Shown here one piece after another: positions 1 through 7,800 of a stretch of 39,264 nt of DNA. This DNA comes from CAYTUI01 sp964441335. Lineage in GTDB: Bacteria > Patescibacteriota > Patescibacteriia > UBA1558 > 2-01-FULL-52-15. Below the pieces are notes generated by a model. The model was not told the origin of the DNA. It saw only the letters and a program-made list of their open reading frames with translations, and did no database searches. Position 1 is the first letter of the stretch. Every line of letters starts with the position of its first letter. The translations under genes and the position numbers were made by a program. Location of the stretch: contig CAYTUI010000010.1 in assembly GCA_964441335.1 (NCBI GenBank), forward strand, positions 1 to 39,264. The letters are read 5' to 3'.

Positions 1-55
1 CCGTGATAATTATAAAGTATTAAGAATTAAGTATTAATAGTTAGGTGTTAATATT
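1..55. repeat. Heptanucleotide tandem repeat (TTAAGTA type)
   Basis: Degenerate period-7 repeats (TTAAGTA, TTAAGAA, TTAATAG, TTAGGTG) run up to the first tRNA remnant. The same unit type flanks the palindrome near 33780. Confidence 0.6.
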
Positions 56-99
56 GGTGTCCCCTGATCCAGCTGAGCTGGACCGACCTACTGGTCCGA
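56..99 (-). pseudogene. tRNA-Arg(TCG) remnant A, 3' half with T arm replaced by a palindrome
   Basis: On the minus strand the sequence matches the intact tRNA at 184-260 from anticodon base 34 through the variable region, then matches again over the acceptor end (TCAGGGGACACC, one difference). In between, the 13 bases of the T arm are replaced by a 15-base palindrome at 68-82 with arms TCCAGC/GCTGGA. The 5' half is absent here. A 5' half of the same tRNA lies at 482-587, and both end in the same inverted repeat. Confidence 0.7.
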
Positions 100-183
100 C
101 CCCGCACCAGTAGCTGTGTATTTTATTTTCCACTACTAGTGGTGCCCCCTGAGGCTTATTATATTATTATCGTCCAACCCCTC

Positions 184-260
184 TGGTGCCCCCTGAGGGA
201 CTCGAACCCCCGACCTACTGGTCCGAAGCCAGTCGCTCTAATCCACTGAGCTAAGGAGGC
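184..260 (-). tRNA. tRNA-Arg(TCG), intact, CCA encoded
   Basis: On the minus strand all arms fold. The acceptor GCCTCCT pairs with AGGGGGC, the D arm is GCTC/GAGC, the anticodon stem is ACTGG/CCAGT with loop CTTCGGA (anticodon TCG, reads CGA), and the T arm is GGGGG/CCCTC with loop TTCGAGT. The discriminator is A and CCA is encoded. It is the only complete copy in a cluster of broken ones. Its flanks CCTCT and AGAGG extend the acceptor palindrome outward. Confidence 0.93.
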
Positions 261-290
261 ACCAGAGAGGGATAATAATTTGGTTTGGGT

Positions 291-416
291 GGGACTCCCC
301 GCCATACGCCAAAGGCGCACAACTAGGCGGGTCAGCCTTTGGCTGAGAACCCCCGACCTACTGGTCCGACCCCGCACCACTAGTAGTGCGGGGCTGATCC
401 ACTGAGCTAAGGAGGC
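291..416 (-). pseudogene. tRNA-Arg(TCG) remnant C carrying three palindromes
   Basis: Minus-strand order: a 5' segment matching the intact tRNA to the D loop (416-394), a 24-base palindrome CCCCGCAC...GTGCGGGG (393-370), tRNA sequence resuming exactly at anticodon base 34 (TCGGACC, 369) to the T-loop TTC (347), two palindromes (TCAGCC/GGCTGA at 332-346 and CCCGCC...GGCGGG at 298-331), then GAGTCCC (297-291), which continues the T loop. The T-loop insertion is precise. The first insertion replaces the 3' D stem and 5' anticodon stem, so no working tRNA is expected. Confidence 0.8.
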
Positions 417-481
417 ACCACTAGTAGTGCAGTGTTAAATAAAACTTGATATAGACATAAAGGGAACGTTTTTTTAAAGTG

Positions 482-587
482 CAGCTACTGGTGCGGGGCT
501 GATCTCGCCCACAGGGCGATCGCCCTTTGGGCGACACTGCCCGCCCGCCACGCTCTCGCTTGCGAGGCGGGCGGGAGCTAAGGAGGC
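482..587 (-). pseudogene. tRNA-Arg(TCG) remnant D, 5' half carrying two palindromes
   Basis: Minus-strand order: GCCTCCTTAGCTC (the tRNA 5' end), a 36-base palindrome with arms CCCGCCCGCC/GGCGGGCGGG (575-540), CAGTG, a 30-base double palindrome TCGCCC...GGGCGA (534-505), then GATCAG and the CCCCGCAC arm (498-482). Removing both palindromes restores the tRNA order GCTCAGTGGATCAG, so they behave as precise insertions. The second palindrome is closely related to the one at 33782-33810. Confidence 0.78.
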
Positions 588-624
588 CTCACTTGATGAG
601 TGGTAATTGATAGCTATAAAATAA

Positions 625-645
625 AACGCTAATTAAATTAGCGTT
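625..645 (-). terminator. Terminator of the pilT/cNMP-GAF operon
   Basis: An AACGCTAAT/ATTAGCGTT hairpin is followed on the minus strand by TTATTTTAT. It lies about 30 bases past the stop of the gene ending at 674. Confidence 0.75.
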
Positions 646-673
646 CAGACTATAACATATATATTTGGTCAAA

Positions 674-1630
674 TCAAGTATAAAACGGGTCAATATAAGT
701 CTGCTGTAATTGTTCTAAATTTCGTTTTTCCTGTTGCCTGTTAAGTTCGTCTAAACTGGGTGACAGCTGTTCAGCGATGGCTGTCAGCAAAATTTCGTTA
801 TTTAAATTAAAATGCCGCCCATTTAATTTGTCGGCCAAGACTAAACAGCCAATAGTGGCGGCTTTAGTTTTGATAGGCACTAACAGCATGTTATTGGTGG
901 CGTAAGGAGCTGTTCTAAATTTTTTTTCCCAAGTGCCGGGGGTTATTAGTAGCGGTGACTTAGTATTTAGCACTAGACTTATCAGAGTGTCGGCATCAAG
1001 GCTGACAACTTTAGGGATAAATTTTCTACCATAACCTAAACTATGCTCTATAATCAGGCGTCTGCCGGCAGTATCAAAATGAACCAGCATAGTTTTCTTG
1101 ACCCTGAATAATTTTTGGATCGTCAATAAGATGGCTTCTGCCAAATGTTCCTTATTTTTATAATTAGTCGCCAGTTTGCTGGTCACGAAAAGAGTCAGAA
1201 GTTTTTCATTGGTTCGGTCCAATCTTTCACTTAGGATACTAATGGCATATTGGTGTAACTGGTGGGAAGTCTCGGGGTATAACTTGAAGAGTTTAAGTAA
1301 GTTATAGACAGATAACTCTAATATTTTAGTGTGTGGCGCGTAACTTTTAGCGGTGTAATTATGTCTACCGCCGGGAGAGAATAAGAGATTTTCACCGATA
1401 ATATCGTGGGGTCTGAAAACGGCTAGGGTTTCCTGCTGATTAAGCACACCTTTTTCAATCACTATTAAACCTTGGATTATGATAAAAATTTTATCCCTGT
1501 TGGCGCCCTCTTTGAAAATTAAACGATTGTCATCGTACTCTTTGACAACCGTTAGTTTAGATAAATTTTGTAGAGCCCCTTTGGAAAAATTTTTAAACGC
1601 CGGGATTTTTTTTAAATCAGCTGTCAGCAT
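674..1630 (-). CDS. Cyclic-nucleotide-binding plus GAF domain protein
   Basis: The 318-residue protein has an N-terminal cNMP-binding (CRP-like) beta-roll at about residues 10-120. A GAF domain follows at about 145-300, containing LVPIKTKAATIGCLVLADK. There is no helix-turn-helix C-terminus, so it is unlikely to be a classical CRP transcription factor; a cytoplasmic ligand sensor is more likely. The ATG at 1630 is preferred over an upstream in-frame TTG at 1642 because it leaves one base after the pilT stop, giving tight coupling. Pairing with pilT suggests a role in pilus retraction control (inference). The stop is TGA. The ligand is unknown. Confidence 0.82.
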   Translation of the reverse strand: MLTADLKKIPAFKNFSKGALQNLSKLTVVKEYDDNRLIFKEGANRDKIFIIIQGLIVIEKGVLNQQETLAVFRPHDIIGENLLFSPGGRHNYTAKSYAPHTKILELSVYNLLKLFKLYPETSHQLHQYAISILSERLDRTNEKLLTLFVTSKLATNYKNKEHLAEAILLTIQKLFRVKKTMLVHFDTAGRRLIIEHSLGYGRKFIPKVVSLDADTLISLVLNTKSPLLITPGTWEKKFRTAPYATNNMLLVPIKTKAATIGCLVLADKLNGRHFNLNNEILLTAIAEQLSPSLDELNRQQEKRNLEQLQQTYIDPFYT

Positions 1631-1631
1631 G

Positions 1632-2660
1632 TTAGTTATCAACTGAATAGGCTAAGGCCGTTGGCTCGTCAAGTAAATCTTGGTTGAGGAGATCTTTAAT
1701 GTTTTGATCCATAGTGATCATGCCTTGATCGGCCGAGGTCTGAATAATAGTTTTAATCTGCGGAATTTTATTTTCTCTAATCAGGTTGGCAATGGCGGGG
1801 TTGTTAACCAATACTTCCCTAGCGGCCACACGACCACCACCTTTACGCGGTAGTAATTTTTGGGACAGAATACCGCTTAAGGAGACAGACAGTTGTAATC
1901 GGACTTGAGATTGTTGGTGTGGCGGGAAGACGTCAATAATGCGGTCAATCGTTTGGGAGGCGTTATGCGTATGTAAAGTGGCTAGTACCAAATGTCCGGT
2001 CTCGGCCAAAGTAATGGTAGCGCCAATGGTTTCCAAATCGCGCATCTCGCCGACCATGATAACATTTGGATCCTGACGCAAAACATGCTTCAAGGCGTTT
2101 TGGAAGGTCAGCATATCAGTTCCCAACTGCCTTTGTTTAATGATACTCTTGTCGTTTTTATGAATAAATTCAATCGGGTCTTCCAAGGTAATAATATGGG
2201 CAAAGCGCGTTTCGTTGATTCGTTGGATCATAGCGGCCAAAGTCGTTGATTTACCGCAACCGGTCGGTCCGGTAACCAGTATCAGGCCTTGTGGTTTAGA
2301 AATCATTTCCAAGGCCACCGGCGGCAGTTCCAGGTCTTCCATAGATGGAATAGTATTGGAAATAACGCGGGCCACCAATCCCATATTGTCCTTTTCAAAA
2401 TGCAGATTGATACGGTAGCGGGAGTGACCTTCTAATTCATATGATAAATCTAATTCCCGTTCGTCTACATATTTTTTCTTCTGATTTTCAGTGATGATAC
2501 TAAAAATCAAAGCCTCCATAGCTTTGTTGTTAATCACCGGTATATCAGGAATAATGCGTAATTCCCCGTCAATTCTTAGGATTGGCGGTTTGCCGACTAT
2601 CAAATGCAAGTCAGAAGCTTTTTGATCAGTTGCTATTTTAAATAATGTATTGATGTTCAT
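1632..2660 (-). CDS. pilT: Type IV pilus retraction ATPase PilT
   Basis: The 342-residue protein is full length for the family. Walker A GPTGCGKST is at 131-139, the Asp box ITLEDPIEF at 157-165, the Walker B region VGEMRDLETI at 203-212, and the His box GHLVLATLHTHNA at 222-234. The GEMRDLE signature separates PilT-type retraction motors from PilB/GspE assembly ATPases. The protein should form a cytoplasmic hexamer that depolymerises pilin. It is first in a two-gene operon with the cNMP-GAF gene one base behind. No other pilus genes lie in the window. The extended -10 at 2667-2672 puts transcription start almost at the ATG. Confidence 0.95.
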   Translation of the reverse strand: MNINTLFKIATDQKASDLHLIVGKPPILRIDGELRIIPDIPVINNKAMEALIFSIITENQKKKYVDERELDLSYELEGHSRYRINLHFEKDNMGLVARVISNTIPSMEDLELPPVALEMISKPQGLILVTGPTGCGKSTTLAAMIQRINETRFAHIITLEDPIEFIHKNDKSIIKQRQLGTDMLTFQNALKHVLRQDPNVIMVGEMRDLETIGATITLAETGHLVLATLHTHNASQTIDRIIDVFPPHQQSQVRLQLSVSLSGILSQKLLPRKGGGRVAAREVLVNNPAIANLIRENKIPQIKTIIQTSADQGMITMDQNIKDLLNQDLLDEPTALAYSVDN

Positions 2661-2663
2661 GAC

Positions 2664-2675
2664 ATTATTATAGCA
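2664..2675 (-). promoter_or_regulatory. Extended -10 promoter for pilT
   Basis: On the minus strand TGCTATAAT (TATAAT at 2667-2672) ends seven bases before the pilT ATG, so the message would be leaderless or nearly so. No clear -35 is visible. Confidence 0.5.
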
Positions 2676-2688
2676 AATTTAGCGCAAT

Positions 2689-2716
2689 AAAAAAATCACT
2701 CCCGGTTAGAGGAGTA
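2689..2716 (-). terminator. Terminator after the DUF6580 gene
   Basis: An ACTCC/GGAGT hairpin is followed on the minus strand by GATTTTTTT. It lies just past the stop at 2724 and just before the pilT promoter. Confidence 0.7.
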
Positions 2717-2723
2717 AAGCGTG

Positions 2724-3257
2724 TTAAATTTTGGAGTCTTGCTTAGCTGTTAAACGGTAATAATTTAGTTGTCTGACAGTTTCGGCGACCGTTACTAAGA
2801 CCGCTAAGTACATCAGATCACCAATTAAAGTGTTTTTGAAGAAGGGTATGGCTAAAGTATAGGCTAAGGCTAGACCTTCCAACGTTTTGGGATACCAAGA
2901 GCCAAACAGCCAAACGCTGAAATTGGTTATAATGAAGAAAGTAATTGAGGCTAACAAACCGCCAGTTAGGGTGTTAATTAAACCCGGATGCTTTTTTAAA
3001 TAGGCTCCGATGGCAAAAGACAGTAAAAAAGAGCCATAAACCGCGACCATGATTGGCAGTTTATAGAATCCCAGAACTATATCGGATAGCAATAAGCCGA
3101 TTAGGGGAATGGCAAAGCGGTTGCGGCCTGATAAATAAATACCCGAAACTATAGCCACAGCCGACACCGGCGCCAGGTTTGGGGGATGTGGTAGCAAGCG
3201 GAGCGCGAAAATGACTGCGGCCAGAATTAAAGGGATGAGGATTTGTTTATGTTTCAT
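2724..3257 (-). CDS. DUF6580-like membrane protein, possible ECF S-component
   Basis: The 177-residue protein is almost wholly hydrophobic, with five or six membrane segments. An early PPNLAPVSAVAIVSGIYL stretch and LLLSDIVLGFY resemble the DUF6580 group of small transporters akin to ECF substrate-binding (S) subunits. It is followed on the same strand by an anchored DUF4430 protein, then by cobO and the B12-dependent reductase. That context suggests cobalamin or corrinoid uptake (inference). No ECF ATPases or T-subunit are in the window, and the known S-components BtuM and CbrT cannot be compared here. A heptamer inverted repeat separates it from the next gene upstream. Confidence 0.6.
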   Translation of the reverse strand: MKHKQILIPLILAAVIFALRLLPHPPNLAPVSAVAIVSGIYLSGRNRFAIPLIGLLLSDIVLGFYKLPIMVAVYGSFLLSFAIGAYLKKHPGLINTLTGGLLASITFFIITNFSVWLFGSWYPKTLEGLALAYTLAIPFFKNTLIGDLMYLAVLVTVAETVRQLNYYRLTAKQDSKI

Positions 3258-3350
3258 GAGGATGTTATGGGTAATGAGTAATGTGGAATGAGAGCTAAGG
3301 TAGTGAGTTTAAAAATATCTCTCACATTACCCATTACTCATTACCACATA
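3258..3350. repeat. Inverted heptamer repeat (GTAATGA type)
   Basis: The left arm has period-7 units GTAATGA/GTAATGT/GGAATGA and the right arm has the complements ATTACCC/ATTACTC. Together they can fold into a long hairpin between two minus-strand genes. Confidence 0.7.
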
Positions 3351-3351
3351 T

Positions 3352-3786
3352 TTAAAACTCGCTCTGGGTAAATTTCCATTCCAGAATGTCTTTTGGCTGG
3401 AGAAGGTATTTATCAGCGGCAATTTGCGGTTGTTCTTTATTGACCCAGAATTGCCAGTAATTATTGTCCTGACCATTTTCTTTATCGCCGATTTTAGTAA
3501 TCAAAACTCCCATGGCGCCGTAATCTTTGGAATCAAAAGTTAAATCGTTGGCCAGCGCCACTTCCTTAGTAGCTTCCAGCACGCTTAAATCCTGCCGCCA
3601 GTCATAAGGATAAAAACTGACCTGATCGCTTTGAAATTGAAAACTGGTTAAGATTTCATCTTGTTGTTTAACTACCACGTCTTCATTACGATTGAAGATG
3701 GGAGAGGAGGTAGGGACGCTTTGACCGAGCAAAAAGCCGGCCACGAAGATGATGAAGGCAATGATAAGGTATTTTAGTGTTTTCAT
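3352..3786 (-). CDS. Membrane-anchored DUF4430 (transcobalamin C-domain-like) protein
   Basis: The 144-residue protein has an N-terminal anchor (residues 5-22) and no lipobox Cys, leaving a secreted domain of about 115 residues. The C-terminal part, YWQFWVNKEQPQIAADKYLL followed by a GD-like turn and LEWKFTQ, is the pattern of DUF4430. In animals that fold forms the C-terminal cobalamin-capping domain of transcobalamin and intrinsic factor. Family resemblance is seen; B12 binding is inferred from the neighbours (S-component-like protein, corrinoid adenosyltransferase, AdoCbl-dependent reductase). It would act on the outer face of the membrane. Heptamer hairpins flank it on both sides. Confidence 0.7.
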   Translation of the reverse strand: MKTLKYLIIAFIIFVAGFLLGQSVPTSSPIFNRNEDVVVKQQDEILTSFQFQSDQVSFYPYDWRQDLSVLEATKEVALANDLTFDSKDYGAMGVLITKIGDKENGQDNNYWQFWVNKEQPQIAADKYLLQPKDILEWKFTQSEF

Positions 3787-3886
3787 ATTGTTATGTTAGG
3801 TAATGGGTAATGAGGAATGTGTAATGAGAGATGAGGTTGTGGGTTTAAAACCGTCTCTCACATTACCCATTACCTATTACTATCTA
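3787..3886. repeat. Inverted heptamer repeat (GGTAATG type)
   Basis: GGTAATG-type units in period 7 are followed by the complementary CATTACC-type units. This is a second copy of the arrangement at 3258-3350, on the other side of the DUF4430 gene. Confidence 0.7.
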
Positions 3887-4435
3887 TTAATACTCAATCC
3901 CCTGTCGGGCCGGAATGCCCTTGGTCATATAATGTTTTCTTAAAGTCATTTCTGTCACCAGATCGGCTAAGGCGATGATTTCTAGTGGTGCCCGCCTGCC
4001 TGTCAGAACCAGCTCCAATTTTTTAGGCTTCTGACTTATTACCTTAATTACATCCTTGACGTCAAGCATCCCTAGGGCAGTAGTGATATTTATTTCATCC
4101 AGTATAATCAGGTCATAGCTCTTTCTAAAAAGCGCCCGAGCCAGTTGTAGGCCTTTTAGAGCCTCTTTTTTATCCGCGCCAGTAACTCCAAAGCGGAAGG
4201 GTTTGCCCAGTTGAAAACGGATGTTACCGGTGACAAAAAAGTCCACTTGAGGCTGTAATTTTAGTAGGCTTTGACGCTCGCCATACTGGACGCCGCCTTT
4301 ATCAAAGAAAATTATAGCCACCTTCTTGTCATGCCCAGCCGCCCGCAAAGCTAAACCTAGAGCGGCTGTTGTTTTGCCTTTCCCATCTCCCGTATAAACA
4401 TGTATTTGCCCTCGATTTTTTTTATTAACCTTCAT
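3887..4435 (-). CDS. cobO: ATP:corrinoid adenosyltransferase, CobO/CobA/BtuR family
   Basis: The 182-residue protein transfers adenosyl from ATP to the cobalt of reduced corrinoids, making adenosylcobalamin. The P-loop GDGKGKTTAALG is at 16-27, LIILDEIN at about 109-116, and the family C-terminus has TGRRAP followed by ADLVTEM. Length is normal. The window shows no de novo corrin synthesis genes, so it probably serves salvage. Its likely client is the AdoCbl-dependent ribonucleotide reductase upstream on the same strand. A 46-base relic of a second copy of its 5' end lies just upstream at 4474-4519. Confidence 0.92.
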   Translation of the reverse strand: MKVNKKNRGQIHVYTGDGKGKTTAALGLALRAAGHDKKVAIIFFDKGGVQYGERQSLLKLQPQVDFFVTGNIRFQLGKPFRFGVTGADKKEALKGLQLARALFRKSYDLIILDEINITTALGMLDVKDVIKVISQKPKKLELVLTGRRAPLEIIALADLVTEMTLRKHYMTKGIPARQGIEY

Positions 4436-4473
4436 TCATATGTATTAATGGGAATGCTGAGCTTGTCGAAGTA

Positions 4474-4519
4474 TACCGTCACCGGTGTAGACATGAATCT
4501 GGCCGTTAGTTTTTTTCAT
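4474..4519 (-). pseudogene. Relic of a second cobO 5' end
   Basis: From an ATG at 4519 the minus strand reads MKKTNGQIHVYTGDG. This matches the cobO start (MKVNKKNRGQIHVYTGDGKG) up to the middle of the P-loop. Homology then stops at a repeat-like sequence (CTTCGACAAGCTCAGCATT), with a stop codon shortly after. It is a truncated duplicate. Confidence 0.75.
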
Positions 4520-4537
4520 GCTAATTTGTTTGTGTAG

Positions 4538-4678
4538 CTATTTAGATCTTTTCTTCCTAGGTCCTACTTTAACTGTCGCTACGATAGCTGTTTTTTTACG
4601 TCGCTTGGCCGTTTTGACAGGAATGAATTCTCCTGTGCCGGCATCGCGTCCGCGCTTAGATTTTTTTAGCTCATATGT
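4538..4678 (-). pseudogene. Basic small protein, apparently frameshifted at its start
   Basis: A 47-codon minus-strand frame reads KSKRGRDAGTGEFIPVKTAK followed by a Lys/Arg-rich tail ending RKKRSK and TAG. It has the look of short basic conserved proteins with an RDAGTG core, but I cannot name a family. No start codon exists in this frame before the stop at 4679. An ATG at 4674 lies one base out of frame and hits TAA after two codons. It is either a broken gene, an unusual start, or a one-base sequence error. Confidence 0.45.
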
Positions 4679-4708
4679 TTAACTAAATTACTTGGAAATT
4701 TGGCGGGT

Positions 4709-4783
4709 GAGCCATCTCTTTATTGATATCCTCTCCTTATTCCTCCCCTTTAAGAAAAGGGAGGTTAGAGGAGGAGATGGCTC
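4709..4783. repeat. Long nested inverted repeat downstream of the reductase
   Basis: The outer arms GAGCCATCTC/GAGATGGCTC enclose CCTCT/AGAGG and inner CCTCCCCTTT/AAAGGGAGG arms. This gives an almost continuous hairpin about 29 bases past the nrdJ stop. It could end or stabilise the transcript, though there is no clean U-run. Confidence 0.65.
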
Positions 4784-4811
4784 TTAAGCTTGGTTTCATT
4801 GCGAAACTTTA

Positions 4812-7800
4812 TTAAGAACATCCGGTGGTTTCGCCACAATCCAGACAGAGCATGCAGGAACCGTTGCGTTTCATTTTCATGGAACCGCAGACAGCACATT
4901 GATCGCCGGTAAAGCCTTGCTGTTTAGCGTTATCTTTATCACTAAGTTCAGATATCTTTTTGGCCTGACCGTTGATAGTAACTTTGGTCTGACTTAAATC
5001 CATTGGCAAGGTTCGTTGCGGATTTTCCGGTTTATTCTGTACCAAGTCCACCCGCCGCAGGTATTCATAACCTAAGAGACGAAAGACATAATCAATAACC
5101 GAAGTAGCCATCTTGATATTATCATGTCCCTGAACAACGCCGGCCGGTTCAAATTTAGTGTAGGTAAAAGTGTCAACATATTCTTCCAACGGTATGCCAT
5201 AGCGCAGGCCTTTGGAAACAGAAATAGCAAACATGTTCACTAAACTGCGGTAGGCGGCTCCTTCTTTGTACATATCAATAAAGACTTCGGCCAAACGTCC
5301 GTCAGGGAATTCACCGGTCCTGACATAGACTTTATGACCGCCGACCAGTGCTTCTTGGACAAAACCTTTTCTCTGCGTGGGCAAAAACTCTTTGACAGCG
5401 CGACCCAAAGCTCTTTGGTATTCCTGTGGTCCGACACTCTCATCAATATCCTCGCTGTCGGAGACAACTAGTAATGATTCTTCGCTGGCCACTGAATTAA
5501 GCGGTTGGGATAATTTACTACCGTCGCGGTATAAAGCCACAGCCTTTAACATATGTGTCCAACTTTTTTCATAGACTTCGGCCACATCTTTAATAGTGGC
5601 TTCATGCGGCATATTAATAGTTTTGGAAATAGCGCCGGACAGAAATGGTTGGGTGGCGGCCATCATATTGACGTGGGCCATGTAGGGAATGTAACGCTGA
5701 CCTTTAGAGCCGCATTTGTTGGCACAGTCAAAGATTTCGTAATGTTCCTTTTTCAAGTGGGGGGCGCTTTCAATAGTCATAGTGCCGAAAATATACTCAT
5801 TGGCTTCAGTAACTTGTTCTTTGGTAAAGCCCAAGGTCTCTAAAATATTTAAGGCAGCGTTATTTATTTGAGCATCGTTAAAGCCAACACGGTGTAAAAC
5901 CTGTTCTCCTAAGGTGGCGACGTTGAAGACAAAGCTTAGATTAAAGGCGGCGGTCAGGGAATGTTCAATTTTGGCAATGTCCTTTTCGTCAAAACCCAGA
6001 TTGGCCAAAGACTCATCATTTATATGAGGGGCGCCTTTTAGACTGCCATGGCCCAGAGCGAACAGTTCAATTTCTTTAATTTGCTGGTCGCTGTAGTTAA
6101 GTTTTTTCAGAGCTTTGCGGACGCTACGATTGATAATTTTCATGTAACCGCCGCCGGCCAGTTTTTTGTATTTAACAATGGCGAAATCAGGTTCAATACC
6201 GGTGGTGTCGCAGTCCATAACCAGTCCAATGGTGCCGGTGGGAGCAATTAAAGTTGTTTGGGCGTTACGGTAGCCGTATTCTTCGCCCATCTTCAAAGCT
6301 TTATCCCAAGCCTCTTTGGCTGCCTCCACTAAAGGTGCTGGAGTATATTGCGGATCAAGGCCGACTGGTTTGACTGCCAGATTTTCATATTCTTGAGGCG
6401 AGGCATTATAAGCGGCGCGACGGTGATTACGCATAACGCGCATCATGGGTTCTTTATTGGCCTCAAAACGATCAAAAGCACCGAGGTATTTGGCCATCTC
6501 GGCCGAAGTAGCATAGGACTGCCCACCCATAATAGCAGTAATAGCTGCGGCAATGCCCAAGGCTTGGGGTGAATCGTAGGGAATGCCCATGGTCATTAAA
6601 ATTGTGCCTAAATTGGCATAGCCCAAGCCCAATGTTCTATATAGATAACTGTTCCAGGCGATTTGTTTGGAGGGGAATTGAGCCATTAGTACAGAAATTT
6701 CCAAAGTAATAGTCCATAGTCTGACAGCGTGTTTAAACTTTTCAATTTGGAACTCACCGGTGTTCTCATCCAGAAAATGCGATAAGTTAATGGAGGCTAG
6801 ATTGCAGGCAGTATCATCTATAAACATATACTCTGAACAGGGATTGGAAGCGTTAATCGGCCCGTCATTAGAGCAGGTGTGCCATTCGTTAATGGTATTG
6901 TGGAATTGTAAGCCCGGATCAGCCGAAGCCCAAGCGGCAAAATTAATTTTATCCCAAAGTTTTTTGGCTTTGATAGTCTTATGAGTACTGCCATCGGTTC
7001 GGCGGAGTAAATTCCAGTCTTTATCTTGGGCGACTGCTTGCATGTATTCATTGGTGACGCGCACGGTATTATTGGAATTCTGTCCAGAGACAGTTACGTA
7101 ACCGTCGCCTTCAAAGTGAGTATCTTGTTGACGGTATTCCATGGTGCTGTGCCCCTGATCAACTAAACGTAAGGACCTTTCAATATAGTTAAGCGGCACA
7201 CCTTGCCTAACAGCTTTAGTGACCAAATTTTTTAAACGTTCGCTCTTGTTCCAATCGGTAATTTTTTCTTCGGCGGCTACGGCCATTATTTTATGCAAAT
7301 AATTGGCGTTGGTTTTACTGCCGGTAACCATAGAAGCGACTTTTTGCTCCTCTCTCATTTTCCAGTCGGTAAACTCTTCAATATCGGGATGGTCAATATC
7401 CACCACTACCATTTTAGCGGCGCGTCTGGTGGTACCGCCACTTTTAACGGCGCCGGCCGCTCGGTCAAAGATTTTTAAGAATGACATTAGGCCAGAGGAA
7501 CCGCCACCACCGGATAATGGTTCACCGGCGCCGCGCAAACTGGAGAAATTGGTCCCGGTGCCGGAACCGTATTTAAATAAACGGGCTTCTCTGATGGCCA
7601 GATCAAAAATCCCGCCTTCATTAACCATGTCGTCCTTTAAGGACTGGATAAAACAGGCATGCGGCTGGGGATGGGTATAAGCGTCGGTAGAAGGTAGTAA
7701 TTCTTTGGTGCCGGCGTCAACATAGTAATGACCTTGAGCCGAACCGGTAATACCATAGGCAAAATGCAGGCCGGTATTAAACCACTGCGGTGAATTGGGA

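Larger units (their letters stand above)
131..429. repeat. 20-bp inverted repeat pair around intact tRNA-Arg and remnant C
   Basis: CACTACTAGTGGTGCCCCCT at 131-150 matches the reverse complement of 410-429 at 19 of 20 bases. Each arm fuses CACTACTAGT to a tRNA acceptor end (GGTGCC). A further short acceptor-end fragment is included at 141-154. Confidence 0.65.
100..498. repeat. 17-bp inverted repeat pair bounding the inner tRNA region
   Basis: CCCCGCACCAGTAGCTG at 100-116 is repeated exactly in inverse orientation at 482-498. The left copy abuts a tRNA-Arg 3' half and the right copy abuts a 5' half. The pair therefore looks like the ends of a nested insertion, or of a palindrome opened by later insertion, inside one old tRNA gene. 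Confidence 0.65.

Noticed and set aside
291..416. Intron-containing tRNA-Arg (group I or archaeal-type)
   Set aside because: The insert is a plain palindrome of 24 bases and replaces needed stem bases, so splicing could not restore a tRNA; there is no group I core.
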